A stretch of DNA of 64,000 bases from Pseudonocardia oroxyli (GTDB lineage Bacteria; Actinomycetota; Actinomycetes; Mycobacteriales; Pseudonocardiaceae): positions 1 through 64,000 of the forward strand of contig NZ_FNBE01000006.1 of the NCBI RefSeq assembly GCF_900102195.1, in the 5' to 3' direction. Below the pieces are notes generated by a model that worked only from the letters and a program-made list of their open reading frames with translations, had not been told where the DNA came from and ran no database searches. This document shows positions 63,505 to 64,000 of this stretch, piece by piece. The position numbers and the translations under genes were made by a program. How positions within the stretch are numbered: position 1 is the stretch's first letter; each line of letters starts with the position of its first letter.

Positions 63505-63546
63505 CGTGAGTGGCAATAGTCGCCCGGGCGACTATTGCCACTCACG
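63505..63546. repeat. family B palindrome, copy 4
   Basis: Left arm GTGAGTGGCAATAGTCGC (63506-63523), loop CCGG, right arm GCGACTATTGCCACTCAC (63528-63545). It is a perfect 40-bp palindrome (the loop is self-complementary), extended by a C/G pair. Compared with copy 2 it has three changed base pairs (C-G to T-A, G-C to A-T, C-G to A-T), each altered on both arms. Confidence 0.95.
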
Positions 63547-63572
63547 AGGGGGTCGGGCATAGGTTCGATCAC

Positions 63573-64000
63573 ATGAGCCTTCCCACCCGCACGCTCGGCG
63601 CCCTGACCGTCTCCGCACAGGGACTCGGGTGCATGGGCATGTCCCAGTCCTACGGCGCCGGGGACGACACCGAGTCGATCGCCACCATCCACCGCGCCCT
63701 GGACCTGGGCGTCACGCTGCTCGACACCGCCAACGTGTACGGGGCCGGGGTCAACGAGGAGCTCGTCGGCCGGGCGATCAAGGACCGGCGGGACGAGGTC
63801 GTGCTGGCCACCAAGTTCGGGGTCGTCCGGACGGACGGCGTCCAGGGGGCGCGGGGGGACGCCGCGTACGTGACGCAGTGCTGCGACGAGTCCCTCGCGC
63901 GGCTGGGCGTGGACCACATCGACCTCTACTACCAGCATCGCGTCGACCACTCCGTCCCGATCGAGGAGACGTGGGGTGCGCTCGCCGAGCTGGTCGAGGC
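63573..64000 (+). CDS. aldo/keto reductase (partial, runs off the window)
   Basis: The first 142 codons of an AKR13-like reductase: [23 protein letters not shown] start, catalytic Asp and Tyr in LLDTANVYG, Lys in VLATKFG and His in YYQHRVD. It reduces carbonyls with NADPH. TAGGTT 7 nt before the ATG at 63573 indicates a leaderless transcript. The frame is open at position 64000. Confidence 0.93.
   Translation, partial: MSLPTRTLGALTVSAQGLGCMGMSQSYGAGDDTESIATIHRALDLGVTLLDTANVYGAGVNEELVGRAIKDRRDEVVLATKFGVVRTDGVQGARGDAAYVTQCCDESLARLGVDHIDLYYQHRVDHSVPIEETWGALAELVE

Overview
This window comes from a high-G+C actinomycete, most likely a member of the Pseudonocardiaceae close to Pseudonocardia. That placement is inferred from a WhiB regulator, a SigB/SigF-type sigma factor, a maleylpyruvate-isomerase/mycothiol-type enzyme, a PhoP-like two-component system and pervasive G/C-rich third codon positions. 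No plasmid, phage or transposon gene was found. The gene content is chromosomal and dense, with many 4-bp stop/start overlaps.

Layout. 1-780: 5' end of a 16S rRNA gene (minus strand) with its leader and promoter region. 0.8-7.2 kb: fused CopD/CtaG copper protein, PP2C phosphatase, tRNA-Arg, a GNAT remnant, WhiB with a small membrane protein, an isochorismatase-like hydrolase and an App1-type phosphatase. 7.4-10.8 kb: a MacAB-like ABC export system (ATPase, permease, lipoprotein adaptor). 10.7-20.2 kb: C-terminally truncated nitronate monooxygenase, small membrane proteins, methyltransferase, sigma factor, enoyl-CoA hydratase, esterase, CobW GTPase, SRPBCC protein, AlkZ-like protein and a PfkB sugar kinase. 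20.3-29 kb: GH16 hydrolase, cupin, DGPF protein plus ECF42 sigma factor, DUF1707 protein, PHP protein, CYTH/CHAD protein, acyl-CoA ligase and a renalase-like oxidoreductase. 29-34.4 kb: menC, a Baeyer-Villiger-type monooxygenase divergent from its TetR regulator, a siderophore-interacting protein and a thiolase-like protein.

34.5-42.3 kb is a coherent surface-glycosylation locus: a PhoP-like response regulator, its histidine kinase, two GT39-like membrane glycosyltransferases and a GT2-GtrA polyprenyl-phosphate sugar synthase. Three nearly identical arrays of four 11-bp units, resembling PhoP boxes, stand in front of the regulator, the first GT39 gene and the GT2-GtrA gene. 42.3-46.7 kb: acyl-CoA ligase, sucrase/ferredoxin-like protein, two identical tRNA-Glu genes, tRNA-Gln and gltX. 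46.8-63.5 kb is the branched-chain amino acid and serine region: leuB, serA, ilvC-ilvN-ilvB (with a leader peptide and attenuator) and ilvD, interspersed with a subtilase, an LLM oxidoreductase and a TetR/isomerase pair. An aldo/keto reductase runs off the right edge.

Two features run through the whole window. First, two unrelated families of intergenic perfect or near-perfect palindromes (four copies each) share the same geometry, 18-bp arms around a 4-nt loop. They mostly sit just after stop codons, and several arms differ between copies by paired, compensatory changes. Second, at least ten genes have a TANNNT-like -10 hexamer only 6-7 nt before the start codon, the signature of leaderless transcripts.
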